Source of the DNA: Planctomycetota bacterium
GTDB taxonomy: Bacteria > Planctomycetota > Planctomycetia > Gemmatales > Gemmataceae
Assembly (NCBI GenBank): GCA_016873225.1
Contig: VGXS01000001.1
Location: forward strand, 220,066 to 284,065
Direction: 5' to 3'
DNA: 64,000 nt
A program made the position numbers and the translations under genes. Numbering within the stretch: position 1 is the first letter of the stretch; every line of letters begins with the position of its first letter. Shown piece after piece: positions 18,269 to 27,698 of the stretch. The notes under the pieces were generated by a model, which saw only the letters and a list, made by a program, of their open reading frames with translations, was not told where the DNA came from and did not search any database.

Positions 18269-19291
18269 CTAGTACCTGATCACCGCGGTGCCCCAGGCGA
18301 GGCCCGCGCCGAAACCGCTGATGACGGCAAGCTGTCCGCGCCGGAGGCGCCCCGTGGAGACCGCCTCGTCGAGCGCGATCGGGATCGATCCGCCGGAGGT
18401 GTTGCCGTACTTCTCCAAGTTGCAGAAAACCTTGGTTCGCGGAATCTTGAGGACATCGATCGCCGCGTTGATGATGCGGATGTTGGCCTGGTGCGGTATG
18501 TACAGGTCGATGTCCTCGGCGGAAAGCCCGCAATCGACAAGCACATCACCTATGGTGTCGCACAAGGTGGTGACGGCCCACCGGAAGACCGAGCGTCCGT
18601 CCATCTGGAGGTAGTGCGCTCCCTGTTCGAGCAGTTCCGCGGTGGGCGGTTGCCGCGAACCACACGCTGGTCGATTGAGAAGCGGTCCACCGGCGCCGTC
18701 GGACCCCAGGCTGACGCTCAGCAAACCCTCGTCGGGCGCCCCCCGGGTGATGAGCACGGCGCCGGCGCCGTCGCCGAACAAAGGATAAGTCTTGATGTCC
18801 TTGGGGTTGATGATGCGGGAGTTCGTGTCGCCTCCCACCACAAGCACGGTGTCGGCGGCACCCGCGAGCACATAACTGGCGGCGGTTGTGAGGGCGTAAA
18901 CGAATCCGGCGCACGCGGCCTGAACCTCGATCGCCGGCGCCACCAGTCCCAGCCTGTCCTGCAGGAGGCAGGCGCTCGACGGGAATGTCATGTCGGGCGT
19001 GAAGGTGCCCAAAACAAGGAGGTCGACCGCGCAGGAGCGGATACCGGCGGCCTTGAGACATCGCTCCGCGGCGATCTGGCAAAGGTCGGTCGTGGCCTGG
19101 TCGGGACGGGCGTGCCTTCGTTCGAGAATGCCTGTGCGCTTGACGATCCAGTCGGAATCGCAACCCAGTTCAGCGTGCAACTGATCGTTGGTGACGACAA
19201 CCTCGGGAACATAACTTCCCGAGGAGAGGATCCGGATTCCCCGAAGGCGACGGCAACGCGGACGCTTGGGAGCAGGTCGATCTTCGGTCAT
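18269..19291 (-). CDS. fabH: Beta-ketoacyl-ACP synthase III (FabH type)
   Basis: Condenses acyl-CoA with malonyl-ACP to start fatty-acid synthesis, or primes a related pathway. 340 residues. The catalytic triad of the family is visible: Cys127 in QAACAGF, His267 in YIPHQANIRI and Asn297 in KYGNTSGGSIP. DWIVKRTGILERRHA is the conserved N-terminal CoA-binding region, and FGDGAGAVLI is also typical. The first ~16 residues are a basic extension beyond the usual FabH start. It is a stand-alone gene with no fab neighbours, so it could be a dedicated paralogue rather than the housekeeping enzyme. A 7-bp GC hairpin lies just upstream of the start (19305-19325). Confidence 0.92.
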   Translation of the reverse strand: MTEDRPAPKRPRCRRLRGIRILSSGSYVPEVVVTNDQLHAELGCDSDWIVKRTGILERRHARPDQATTDLCQIAAERCLKAAGIRSCAVDLLVLGTFTPDMTFPSSACLLQDRLGLVAPAIEVQAACAGFVYALTTAASYVLAGAADTVLVVGGDTNSRIINPKDIKTYPLFGDGAGAVLITRGAPDEGLLSVSLGSDGAGGPLLNRPACGSRQPPTAELLEQGAHYLQMDGRSVFRWAVTTLCDTIGDVLVDCGLSAEDIDLYIPHQANIRIINAAIDVLKIPRTKVFCNLEKYGNTSGGSIPIALDEAVSTGRLRRGQLAVISGFGAGLAWGTAVIRY

Positions 19292-19304
19292 GTGAGGCCC
19301 GCGA

Positions 19305-19325
19305 CCCCGGGAACCATGCCCGGGG
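19305..19325. promoter_or_regulatory. GC-rich inverted repeat upstream of fabH
   Basis: CCCCGGG (19305-19311) and CCCGGGG (19319-19325) are exact reverse complements with a 7-nt loop. It lies 14 bp upstream of the fabH-like start codon, within its likely 5' leader. It could influence translation or be an operator-like palindrome; there is no T-tract, so it is not a typical terminator. Function is unproven. Confidence 0.3.
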
Positions 19326-19402
19326 CGAACAAGGACGATGGTCCGGTGCCGGAATATCCAGCTATGTATACTTATTAACTTTAGGGGTTTCGGGCCAGTT
19401 TT

Positions 19403-20716
19403 TCAGTGGGCGCTTTCCCGGGCGCAACACAGGAGGGCGGCCAGCGCCGCGTGGTTCTGTTCCAGCGTGAGCGTGGTGGAACCGGGGCCGGGTCGAAAAC
19501 CGCCGGCAAGTTTCGGCCTGAACCATTCGGCGAAGTGCTGGGTATTGGCATCCGTCAGTTGCAGCTGCAAAAGAAACTGGCTGCCACGATCCATCCCATC
19601 CTTGAGTTTCTGATGAAGGTTCAGGTTCCCATCATGCCTGGCCACGGTGGCGGCTTCCGCTAGCGCCCAAATCGCTTCGGCGGAGGCAATGCAGGTCGGG
19701 GCCTCCAACTCACCATTCGCCAAGGCTCGGCCGGAACTCCACCCGCCAAACCATCCCGGATGGCGGGCGTCAACCTTGTCCATCTGCCTCGATATCAGCG
19801 TTTGCGCCAGCGAACTGACTCGTTCAGACGCGGAAGAATCCAACTTGGCCAAATCGGATGTGGCGATCAGCATCCAAGCCGCCGCGCCGGACTGCTGCTC
19901 GGAAGGCACCTGAACGCCGGCCAAGGCCCGCGCCGCCTCCATCTTCCATGAGACGGCGCGATGCCGGTTGGAAGAAAGCAGCGCATGCGCGGCGAGAAAT
20001 GGCGTGGATGGTTCCACTTTCGAGGCCGCGGACATGGAGGCCAGCGCGGCGGGTTTCGACAGGTAACGGGCCAGTTGGTCGGCCTTGTCCAGAAGTTCGG
20101 CCGGCGGTTTTTCCAAGGCGCAGATGGCTGCCAAAAGGCATGCCGTCCCGGCAGGGCGGGACATCACCACCGATGGCGCGGCGGTATGGCGAGACTGCGG
20201 ATCACCCGTTTCCTCCAGGGTTTCCTCCAGACAGGCCAAAAGGGCCTGCAGGGCGCGCATTTCATAGCGCTCATCCCCGAACGCGGCGGAAGCACGGGCC
20301 AACGACCAGGCGGCCTTCACCTGCCCCATGGGCGTCGCCGGAGGTTCCATGGCTGTCGCCGGATCGATTCCGCTCGTGAAAATACCCTTGGTCGTGTTCG
20401 CCCTCACCAACCAATCATTGCCTCGACGGGATGCCTGCAAGACTTGGTTCGCCAACGGCGACAGGGCGCGGGGATCCTGCTCCAAGTGCCTCGCCCAAGC
20501 GGCCTTGGCAGGCACGGCGGCGGTATTTCCAACAGGTTGGCGAGCATCAACAGGCAAAAGGGTGCCAGGCAAGCTGGGAAGCGCGGGTGAAACTGGAAGC
20601 CCTGGTAACGGAAGAGGTGGCGTGCCAATCGGTTGGGGAGACTGGGCATGAATTGCCAAGCTGATGTAGGCAAATCCACAGAACAAGAGAATCGTCCCGC
20701 CAGTGCGGAGGATCAT
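19403..20716 (-). CDS. Exported helical-repeat protein, unknown function
   Basis: About 437 residues. A signal peptide (ILLFCGFAYISLAIHA, cleavage before QS) and a Pro/Leu-rich linker precede an all-alpha region with repeated helix pairs: GQVKAAWSLARASAAFGDER, MRALQALLACLEETLEETG, ACLLAAICALEKP and a terminal LTLEQNHAALAALLCC. The pattern recalls alpha/alpha-toroid folds (squalene-cyclase or six-hairpin glycosidase-like), but no catalytic motif is certain. A long upstream start at 20773 is less likely because the signal peptide begins at MILRTGG (20716). It follows rplU on the same strand after about 96 bp. No function is assigned. Confidence 0.6.
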   Translation of the reverse strand: MILRTGGTILLFCGFAYISLAIHAQSPQPIGTPPLPLPGLPVSPALPSLPGTLLPVDARQPVGNTAAVPAKAAWARHLEQDPRALSPLANQVLQASRRGNDWLVRANTTKGIFTSGIDPATAMEPPATPMGQVKAAWSLARASAAFGDERYEMRALQALLACLEETLEETGDPQSRHTAAPSVVMSRPAGTACLLAAICALEKPPAELLDKADQLARYLSKPAALASMSAASKVEPSTPFLAAHALLSSNRHRAVSWKMEAARALAGVQVPSEQQSGAAAWMLIATSDLAKLDSSASERVSSLAQTLISRQMDKVDARHPGWFGGWSSGRALANGELEAPTCIASAEAIWALAEAATVARHDGNLNLHQKLKDGMDRGSQFLLQLQLTDANTQHFAEWFRPKLAGGFRPGPGSTTLTLEQNHAALAALLCCARESAH

Positions 20717-20812
20717 GATGGGGCTTCCATGCGCCAGAGTGGGTCGGCCATTCCATGGCGACCCGCGCATCAATGCTAAGCGACCGGGCGAGATACGATC
20801 AAGCCGAAGGAA

Positions 20813-21148
20813 TCAGGCCTTGGCGGGGGCCGACTGTCCGGGAAGCAGGATGTTGTCGACCCGGACGGAGGTGTAATACTGCCTGTGGCCCTTGCGACGA
20901 TGGTAATTCTTCCGCCGCTTGTACTTCATCATGGTGGTCTTCACGGACGGGTGGTCGACAACCGTCACAAGGACGCGGGCGCCCTCGACGGTGGGCTGGC
21001 CGACGGTGATCTTCGATTCGTCCTTCAGAAGCAGGACATTCTTGAGTTCCTCGGTTTCACCGGGCTCAAGCTGGCGGTAATCGAGGCGAACAACATCACC
21101 CTGCTTGAGGATGTACTGCTTTGATCCGTCTTCCACCACGGCGTACAT
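20813..21148 (-). CDS. rplU: 50S ribosomal protein L21
   Basis: Large-subunit protein that binds 23S rRNA. 111 residues: MYAVVEDGSKQYILKQGDVV at the N-terminus and MMKYKRRKNYHRRKGHRQYY in the C-terminal third are the L21 signature. The start at 21148 has TTGGAG seven bases upstream; a longer reading from 21175 is not needed. The usual partner rpmA (L27) is not next to it: the gene downstream is an unrelated exported protein. The C-terminus is slightly extended with an Ala/Pro/Lys tail. Confidence 0.95.
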   Translation of the reverse strand: MYAVVEDGSKQYILKQGDVVRLDYRQLEPGETEELKNVLLLKDESKITVGQPTVEGARVLVTVVDHPSVKTTMMKYKRRKNYHRRKGHRQYYTSVRVDNILLPGQSAPAKA

Positions 21149-21361
21149 GACCGAACTCCAAGCGATCGAGGCCAATAACCAGAATTGTCCAAGATAACGC
21201 CGGGTGGTCGTTTTGGCTACGGCACCTTAAGGAAAGCCGCGTTGGCGGGGCCTCTGAATGGTCGCCCCTGTCTTCATTTCCAAGCCAACAACCTTGATTT
21301 CAACACGCCCGGGAAATTATGCCCGCAAGGCAATGGCCATCGTATTGGAGGTTGGCTCACC
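21149..21361. promoter_or_regulatory. Divergent intergenic region between rplU and the cytochrome gene
   Basis: This ~213-bp gap must hold the promoters for rplU (-) and the multiheme cytochrome gene (+). No hexamer pair stands out by eye, and no riboswitch or L21-leader structure could be assigned. The cytochrome reading is open upstream to 21185, but without signal-peptide character. Confidence 0.3.
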
Positions 21362-24300
21362 ATGCCCCGGCAGCCCCAAATCCCGGTGATCGCTGGATTT
21401 GCGAGAATCCTCGCCCCATGCACGGGCCTGTTGCTGGCCGCCGGGGGCCTCTTCATGGCCGTTTCGGTGGTCGTGCCGGCCAGCGCGCAAGACCCGGCCC
21501 GGCCCCGGCGGTTGCCCTCCGAGGTGATCGCCCTCGACACAACCCCGCTCGAACGGCTTCCGAATGTGCCGTTCCCGATGCCGCCGGAACTGGAAGGAGT
21601 CGACCTCAACAAGCAGTCCGAGGAATCGGTGGCCCTCAAAAGCGATAGCTGCCTGTCCTGCCACCTCGACGCGCAGGATCCGCACTGCAAGCCATCAATC
21701 CGGCTGGGTTGCACCGACTGCCATGGCGGCAACCGACATGTCGTCAATCCAACCCCCGGAGTGTTCAGAGGCGGCAGGCCCGCCGGCGGTCCCGGCGGAT
21801 GTCCCGCGGCGCCGCCCGCCAAGTACCCGACCGCCTGGCGCAACTCGTCGAACCCGGTGCGGTCCTACACCCTGCTCAACCGCGAGTCTCCCGACTTCGT
21901 GCGCTTCGTGAACCCCGGCGACTTCCGCGTGGCCCATGTCAGTTGCGGGACGACCAACTGCCATGGCAACATCGTGGAGCAGTCGCGCAAGAGCATGATG
22001 ACCCACTCATGCATGCTGTGGGGAGCGGCGCTCTACAACAACGGCGCGGTGCCCTACAAGGTTCCCCGGCATGGCGAGTTCTACTCCATGCGCGGCACGC
22101 CCCTGCGGGCGCAAACCAATCCGCCGCCAACCCCGTTCGAGACGGCGCGCGGCGTGATCCCGTATCTCGACCCGCCGTTCCGGTTCGAGATTTCCCAGCC
22201 TTCCAACATCCTGAGGATCTTTGAACGGGGTGGAAAGATCCGACCCGAGGTCGGCATTCCCGACCGGTTCGCCGACCCGGGCCGGCCGTTCCTGGAACGC
22301 CTCAGCACCCGTGGACTTGGCACCGAGAACCGCACCGACCCGGTGTGGGTGTCCCTCAACAAGACAAGGCTCTTCGACCCGACCCTGAACTTCATGGGCA
22401 CCAACGAGCAGCCGGGCGACTACCGCGCGAGCGGCTGCATCGCCTGCCATGTCGTCTACGCCAACGACCGCAGTCCGATCCACTCGGGCCCCTACGCCAA
22501 ATTCGGCAACCGCGGCCGGGCGACCAGCGAGGAGTTCGACGGCGTGAAGCCCGATCCCACCATTAACAAGGAGGAATCGGGCCACCCCATCCAGCACCGC
22601 TTCGCCAAGGGCAACTCCGTTCCCACCAGCCAGTGCATGACCTGCCATGTCCACCCGGGCACCACGGTGATGAACAGCTACCTGGGTTACATGTGGTGGG
22701 ACCTCGAAAGCGACGGCGACCTGATGTACCCGCCCAACCAGCCGAGGAAGCCCGCCCAGGAACTCGTGCGGGCCAGCATGGCCAATCCCGAGGAAAGCGG
22801 CAGGCGGGGCAACTGGTCGGATCCCGAATTCCTCGCCAACCTGACCGACCTGAACGGCCAGCTCCGCAACGGTCAGTTCGCCGACTTCCACAGCCACGGA
22901 TGGGTGTTCCGCGCCGTGTTCCGCCGCGACCACAAGGGCAACCTCATCGACTACAACGGCAAGCCGGTGGCCGACACCTCCGGGGCCAACCTCAAGCGCG
23001 GCGTCGAGGTGGTGCGCGAACTGCAGACAAGGCACGCGGAAACCCCCGACAACGCCTACCTGGCCAAGTCGCGCAAGGAACGCGACGCCGAGGACGCCCA
23101 CAAGCGCGCCGGGCTGCCGATGCACCTGGTGGACATCCATGTGGAAAAGGGGATGCACTGCGTGGACTGCCACTTCGTGCAGGACATGCACGGCAACACG
23201 CGCCTGCAGATGGAGGTTCGCGCGGCGGTGGAGATCGCCTGCGTCGATTGCCACGGCACGAACACCGAGGTGGCAAGGCTGCGCACCTCGGGCCCGGCCA
23301 GCTACACATCAAACCCCGATGTCCAGCCGCCCGACCCGGCCAACCCGCTCTCGGGCCGCGACCTGACGGCCCTGCGCACGCCCTCGGGCAAGCCGCGCTT
23401 CGAGCGCCGGGGCGGCCGCGTCTACCAGCGCAGCATGGTCGAACGCGACCTGGTCTGGGAGGTCGTGCAGACGCGCGACACCATCGACCTGCGAAGCGAT
23501 CATTACAACGCCAAGAGCGCGCTGGCGAAGACCGTGCGGGTGGAGGATGGCAAGATGGTCTGGGGCGAGGTCGCCCGCCGGCCCGACGGCTCGGAGAACT
23601 GCGCCCATTCCAACTCGAACATGAGCTGCATCGCCTGCCACAGCTCCTGGAACCCGACCTGCTACGGCTGCCACCTTCCGCAGAAGGCCAACATGAAGAT
23701 GCCCCAGCTCCACAACGAGGGCACCATCTCCAAGAACTACACGGCCTACAACTGGCAAACCCTCAGGGACGATGTGTTCATGCTGGCGCGCGACGGGAAT
23801 GTCACAGGCAACAAGATCGGGCCGTCGCGCAGCTCCTGCGCCATCCATGTGACCAGCTACAACAGCAACCGCGAATCCATCTATTACCAGCAGCAGACGA
23901 TCTCCGCCGAGGGGATGAGCGGCATCGCGTTCTCCACCAATGTGCCCCACACCTTCTCAGGCAGGGCCTCGCGCGAGTGCACCGCGTGCCATGTCTCGGA
24001 AGCCAACGACAACAACGCCCTGCTCACCCAGCTCATGATGCTCGGCACGGGATACACGAACTTCATCGGCAAGTACTGCTGGGTGGGCGCCGGCCGGCAC
24101 GGCTTCTACGCCGTGCCCGTCACCGAAACCCAGGAACCCCAGGCCGTCATCGGCAGCAACCTCCACAGGCTGGCCTACCCCGAGGAATACCGCGAGCATG
24201 TCGAGCGCAACCAGGGGCAGCTCAAGGTCGCCTTCGAGCATCCCGGCCGCGACATCAGCGAACCGGTCCTCATGCCGGGCAAGCTGCCCGAGGTGCTGTC

Positions 24301-25471
24301 GCTGCAAGCCCGTGGCGAATACCTCTACGCCGCCTGCGGCGAGATGGGCCTGCGCGTATTCGACATCTCGTTCACCGACCACAAGGGCTTTTCCGAGCGT
24401 ATGTTCACGGCGCCGGTTTCCCCCCTGGGGCAGAAGTTCTTCGTGCGCACGCGGTTCGCCACCTCGGTGGCGGCGCCCACCACCATCGCGCCCGACCCCA
24501 CGCGCAAGCATTTCCCCGAGAACCAGGAAAGCCCCGTCCATCCCATGTACGCCTTCATCTATGTCACCGACAAGCACGAGGGGCTGGTCATGGTGGGCGC
24601 GGGCACCCTGCTCGACGGCGACCCGCTCAACAACTTCCTCAAGAGGGATGTGGTGTTCAACCCCGGCAACATCCTCGCGGGGGCCGACAGCATCACCTTC
24701 CACGGCACGCACGCGCACATCGGCTGCGACGCCGGGTTGGTGACGATCGACCTCTCCAACCCCAAGGAGCCCAAGTTGACCCAGGTGCTGGGCGGCCCGT
24801 CGATCGGACGGCCGCGCGCCATGGCCACCCAGGGCCGCTACGGGTTCGTGGCGGATGACCACGCGCTGGTCACGCTCGACCTCTCCAATCCCGCCGAACC
24901 CCGGCCGGTATCCGCGCTGCCCTTCCCCGGGTTGAAATCGCTATACGCCGCGCGCACCTACCTGTTCGCGGCGGCGGGCCACCGCGGAATCGCGATCCTT
25001 GACATCCAAAACCCCGAGCAGGCCAAGGTGGACCAGGTTTACGACGCCGACGGCCGCATCAACGACGCCCACGACATCAAGTTGGGCGCGACCTACCCCA
25101 GCCAGTTCGGCTATGTCGCCGACGGCAAGAACGGCCTGCGGGTGCTCCAGCTGACGACGCCCGACACTCCCGGGTCGGCGGGCTTCAGCCCGAGGCCCGT
25201 CCCGATGCTGGTCTCAAACTTCAAGATGAAGCTGGGCGGACACGCCCTCTGCATCGCCAAGGGAATCGACCGCGACCGCGCCGTCGACGAGGCCGGCAAC
25301 CAGTTGGCCGTCTTCGGCCGCCTGGGGGCCCGCCCGCTGAACCTCGAGGAAATGAACAGGCTCTACCTCCGCGACGGCAAGGTCTGGCGGGTGAGCAACG
25401 ATCCGGCATGGCCGGGCTACACCCTCCGCCGCGGCAACCAGAAGCGCCGCAAGGCCGCGGCTCACCCGTAG
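21362..25471 (+). CDS. Exported multiheme c-type cytochrome with C-terminal LVIVD-repeat propeller
   Basis: About 1369 residues. A Sec signal (ILAPCTGLLLAAGGLFMAV through ASAQD) sends it to the periplasm. The N-terminal ~960 residues carry nine CXXCH haem sites (CLSCH, CTDCH, CIACH, CMTCH, CVDCH twice, CIACH, CYGCH, CTACH) and one CGTTNCH (CX4CH), the first at residue ~97. The C-terminal ~350 residues contain LVIVD-type blades: LRVFDIS, LVTIDLSNPKEP, LVTLDLSNPAEP, IAILDIQNPEQ. It is presumably an electron-transfer or redox enzyme; the substrate is unknown. No haem lyase, quinol oxidase or other respiratory gene lies nearby. ATG 21362 is chosen because it directly precedes the signal peptide. 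It overlaps the convergent FAD oxidoreductase gene by 10 bp. Confidence 0.87.
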   Translation: MPRQPQIPVIAGFARILAPCTGLLLAAGGLFMAVSVVVPASAQDPARPRRLPSEVIALDTTPLERLPNVPFPMPPELEGVDLNKQSEESVALKSDSCLSCHLDAQDPHCKPSIRLGCTDCHGGNRHVVNPTPGVFRGGRPAGGPGGCPAAPPAKYPTAWRNSSNPVRSYTLLNRESPDFVRFVNPGDFRVAHVSCGTTNCHGNIVEQSRKSMMTHSCMLWGAALYNNGAVPYKVPRHGEFYSMRGTPLRAQTNPPPTPFETARGVIPYLDPPFRFEISQPSNILRIFERGGKIRPEVGIPDRFADPGRPFLERLSTRGLGTENRTDPVWVSLNKTRLFDPTLNFMGTNEQPGDYRASGCIACHVVYANDRSPIHSGPYAKFGNRGRATSEEFDGVKPDPTINKEESGHPIQHRFAKGNSVPTSQCMTCHVHPGTTVMNSYLGYMWWDLESDGDLMYPPNQPRKPAQELVRASMANPEESGRRGNWSDPEFLANLTDLNGQLRNGQFADFHSHGWVFRAVFRRDHKGNLIDYNGKPVADTSGANLKRGVEVVRELQTRHAETPDNAYLAKSRKERDAEDAHKRAGLPMHLVDIHVEKGMHCVDCHFVQDMHGNTRLQMEVRAAVEIACVDCHGTNTEVARLRTSGPASYTSNPDVQPPDPANPLSGRDLTALRTPSGKPRFERRGGRVYQRSMVERDLVWEVVQTRDTIDLRSDHYNAKSALAKTVRVEDGKMVWGEVARRPDGSENCAHSNSNMSCIACHSSWNPTCYGCHLPQKANMKMPQLHNEGTISKNYTAYNWQTLRDDVFMLARDGNVTGNKIGPSRSSCAIHVTSYNSNRESIYYQQQTISAEGMSGIAFSTNVPHTFSGRASRECTACHVSEANDNNALLTQLMMLGTGYTNFIGKYCWVGAGRHGFYAVPVTETQEPQAVIGSNLHRLAYPEEYREHVERNQGQLKVAFEHPGRDISEPVLMPGKLPEVLSLQARGEYLYAACGEMGLRVFDISFTDHKGFSERMFTAPVSPLGQKFFVRTRFATSVAAPTTIAPDPTRKHFPENQESPVHPMYAFIYVTDKHEGLVMVGAGTLLDGDPLNNFLKRDVVFNPGNILAGADSITFHGTHAHIGCDAGLVTIDLSNPKEPKLTQVLGGPSIGRPRAMATQGRYGFVADDHALVTLDLSNPAEPRPVSALPFPGLKSLYAARTYLFAAAGHRGIAILDIQNPEQAKVDQVYDADGRINDAHDIKLGATYPSQFGYVADGKNGLRVLQLTTPDTPGSAGFSPRPVPMLVSNFKMKLGGHALCIAKGIDRDRAVDEAGNQLAVFGRLGARPLNLEEMNRLYLRDGKVWRVSNDPAWPGYTLRRGNQKRRKAAAHP

Positions 25472-26724
25472 CGCTGCGGGTCCAGCAGGCGGATGTCGAT
25501 CGACGGCGGCGCGTTGTCGAGAAGTTCCCCCGCGATCTTTCCCGTCACGGGGCCGAGGCTCAGCCCCATCATGGCATGGCCGGTGGCCACCACCAGGTTG
25601 GGCACCTTGCGGCTGCGGCCCAGGTAGGGCAGGCCGTCGGGCGTGCAGGGCCTGAGGCCGCGCCACGGCTCGATCGACGAAAAATCCGACTCCGTGAAGT
25701 CGGGATAATAGCCGCAGAACGAACGGACGATTCCCCTGACCCGCGACTGGGCCACGCTCTCGTTCAGGCCGGAAAGCTCCATGGTGCCGCCGACGCGCAG
25801 CCTGCCTCCCATGGGGGTGACCGCCACGCGGGCCTCGGTGAGGATGGAGCAGAGGGAAAGCCGCTTTCGGGGTTTTTCGAGCGTGAGGCTGTAGCCCTTG
25901 CCCGCCTGCATCGGCAACCCGAGGCCCAGGTTGCGGGCCACCAACGGCGACCATGACCCGGCCGCCAGCACCACCTGGTCGGCCTCCAATTCCCCGCCGG
26001 AGGTGAACACGCTCCCCAGCCGGACGCCGTCTCGCCCGAACCCGGTCACCTCGGTCCGGAAATGGAATTCGGCGCCCATGGCCCGGCAGCGGCTTTCCAA
26101 TCCCGCCATCAGGCGATTCGGGTCGAGGTGGGCGTCCTTGGGAAAAAAAACCGCGCCTTCAATATCCAATTCCAGCCCGGGCTCCATGGTCCGCGCCGCG
26201 CCGGCGTCGAGCACCCTCGCTGGCACGCCCAGTCCGTTGGCGCGCTCGGCGAAGCGCGCCTCCTCCTCGAAACCGGCGCCGGTGCGGCACAGCATCAGCA
26301 GGCCGTTCCTTTCCAGGCCGAAGTCGCCCGGCCCGCTGTCGGCATCGGCGGCCCATTGTTCGTAGAGGTCGCGGCTGGCGAAGTTCAGGTCGCGCAGGAG
26401 GGGCGCGGCAGCCTCCACCCGGCGCGGCGAGGAAGCCCTCCAGAAACGCCATCCCCAAGCCAGGAGGCTCGGGGACAACCGGGGCCTGATGTAAAACGGC
26501 GACTCGGGATTCCACATCCACTTGAGGCCTTGCCAGACCACCCCGGGGGCGGCGAGCGGAATGAAGTGGCTGGGCACCACCATGCCGGCGTTGCCGAAGG
26601 AGCAGCCATCCCTCGGGGAATCGCCGCGGTCGACCACGGTGACCTGGAATCCCCTCCTGAGGGCGTGCCAGGCCGACGACAGGCCGATGATTCCGGCTCC
26701 CAACACCAACACGCGTCGCGCCAT
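25462..26724 (-). CDS. FAD-dependent D-amino-acid oxidoreductase (DadA-like; probable D-hydroxyproline dehydrogenase)
   Basis: 420 residues of the DAO family. The dinucleotide-binding loop VLVLGAGIIGLSSAWHALRRG is at residues 5-25; GMVVPSHFIPLAAPG, HLDPNRLMAGLESRC and the late TGHAMMGLSLGPVTGKIAGE (FAD-binding C-terminus) match DadA-like dehydrogenases. It is the third gene of a minus-strand operon after a DapA-family and a proline-racemase-family gene, with gaps of only 8 and 19 bp. In hydroxyproline degradation this position is filled by cis-4-hydroxy-D-proline dehydrogenase, which makes pyrroline-4-hydroxy-2-carboxylate. The DAO fold is seen directly; the substrate is inferred from the neighbours. 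Glycine or sarcosine oxidase are alternatives. Confidence 0.87.
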   Translation of the reverse strand: MARRVLVLGAGIIGLSSAWHALRRGFQVTVVDRGDSPRDGCSFGNAGMVVPSHFIPLAAPGVVWQGLKWMWNPESPFYIRPRLSPSLLAWGWRFWRASSPRRVEAAAPLLRDLNFASRDLYEQWAADADSGPGDFGLERNGLLMLCRTGAGFEEEARFAERANGLGVPARVLDAGAARTMEPGLELDIEGAVFFPKDAHLDPNRLMAGLESRCRAMGAEFHFRTEVTGFGRDGVRLGSVFTSGGELEADQVVLAAGSWSPLVARNLGLGLPMQAGKGYSLTLEKPRKRLSLCSILTEARVAVTPMGGRLRVGGTMELSGLNESVAQSRVRGIVRSFCGYYPDFTESDFSSIEPWRGLRPCTPDGLPYLGRSRKVPNLVVATGHAMMGLSLGPVTGKIAGELLDNAPPSIDIRLLDPQRYG

Positions 26725-26743
26725 GCCCGGTCACCGCCTCGCA

Positions 26744-27691
26744 TCAGGAAACGGGGCGGATGCCCCAGAGGAACGGATCGCCCGGATCCAAGATCAGGGT
26801 GGACTCCGAGGTGACATGGGCGGATCCCGCGATGAACGGGATGACGGACTTGCCGTCGGCCCCATGCTCGTATCGGCCGACGAAGCGGCTGCCCAGGATG
26901 CTTTCCTGCACCCAGCGCTCGCCGGGCGCCAGCTTGCCGTCCGCGGCGAGGCAGGCCAGCTTGGCGCTGGTGCCCGTGCCGCAGGGAGAGCGGTCGTAGG
27001 CCAGGCCGGGGCAGAGCACGAAGTTGCGGGCATCGGCTCCCTCGCCGCCTGGGCCGACCAGTTCCACATGGTCGACCTCGGGATGTCCCGAGGCGTTCAC
27101 GGCCCGCCTGATCATGGTGGCCAGGGCGGAAAGCTCGTGGACCCTCGCCAATTCGAGCGCCGCCCCGTGGTTCTCCGTGATGAAGAACCAGTTGCCGCCC
27201 CAGGCGATATCGCCCGAGACCCGCGCGCCGTCCGCGAGCTGGACGGGAACCCCCCTGGCGGCCCGCCAACTGGGGACATTGCGGATCTCGACATTACCAT
27301 CAGCGCCAAGGTCGGCCTCCACGATCCCCACCGGCGTCTCGATGCGGTGCCGCCCCGGCCCTATCCGGCCCAGGTGCGCCAGCGTGGCCACCAGGCCGAT
27401 GGTTCCGTGGCCACACATGCCCAGCAGGCCGACATTGTTGAAGAAGATCACCCCGGCGGCGCAGGCTGGATCCGAGGGCCGGCACAGCAGGGCGCCCACC
27501 AGCACATCGTGCCCGCGGGGCTCGTTGACAACGGCGGATCGGAAATGGTCGTGATCTCGCGCCAGGCGACCCGCCTGCTCGGCCACCGCGCCACCGCCCA
27601 GGTCCGGGCCGCCCCAGGTCACCACGCGCGTGGGCTCGCCTCCTGTGTGCGAGTCGACAACCCCGATCCGCCCGGCGGCCATGGGATCCAT
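26744..27691 (-). CDS. Proline racemase family, probable 4-hydroxyproline 2-epimerase
   Basis: 315 residues. Both catalytic cysteines are present: Cys93 in GMCGHGTIG and Cys237 in SPCGTGTSAK. This argues for an epimerase/racemase rather than the trans-3-hydroxyproline dehydratase variant, in which one Cys is replaced. The N-terminus VVDSHTGGEPTRVV is the family start. With the DapA-like and DadA-like neighbours it fits the first step of hydroxyproline degradation, trans-4-hydroxy-L-proline to cis-4-hydroxy-D-proline. A second in-frame ATG lies three codons in (27682); either start may be used. Specificity for Hyp over Pro is inferred from the operon. Confidence 0.9.
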   Translation of the reverse strand: MDPMAAGRIGVVDSHTGGEPTRVVTWGGPDLGGGAVAEQAGRLARDHDHFRSAVVNEPRGHDVLVGALLCRPSDPACAAGVIFFNNVGLLGMCGHGTIGLVATLAHLGRIGPGRHRIETPVGIVEADLGADGNVEIRNVPSWRAARGVPVQLADGARVSGDIAWGGNWFFITENHGAALELARVHELSALATMIRRAVNASGHPEVDHVELVGPGGEGADARNFVLCPGLAYDRSPCGTGTSAKLACLAADGKLAPGERWVQESILGSRFVGRYEHGADGKSVIPFIAGSAHVTSESTLILDPGDPFLWGIRPVS

Positions 27692-27698
27692 CGCGGGC

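Noticed and set aside
22633..24858. 741-codon alternative frame within the multiheme cytochrome gene
   Set aside because: The product is Arg/Pro/Gln-rich and without domains, while the overlapping frame has a signal peptide, haem motifs and a propeller.
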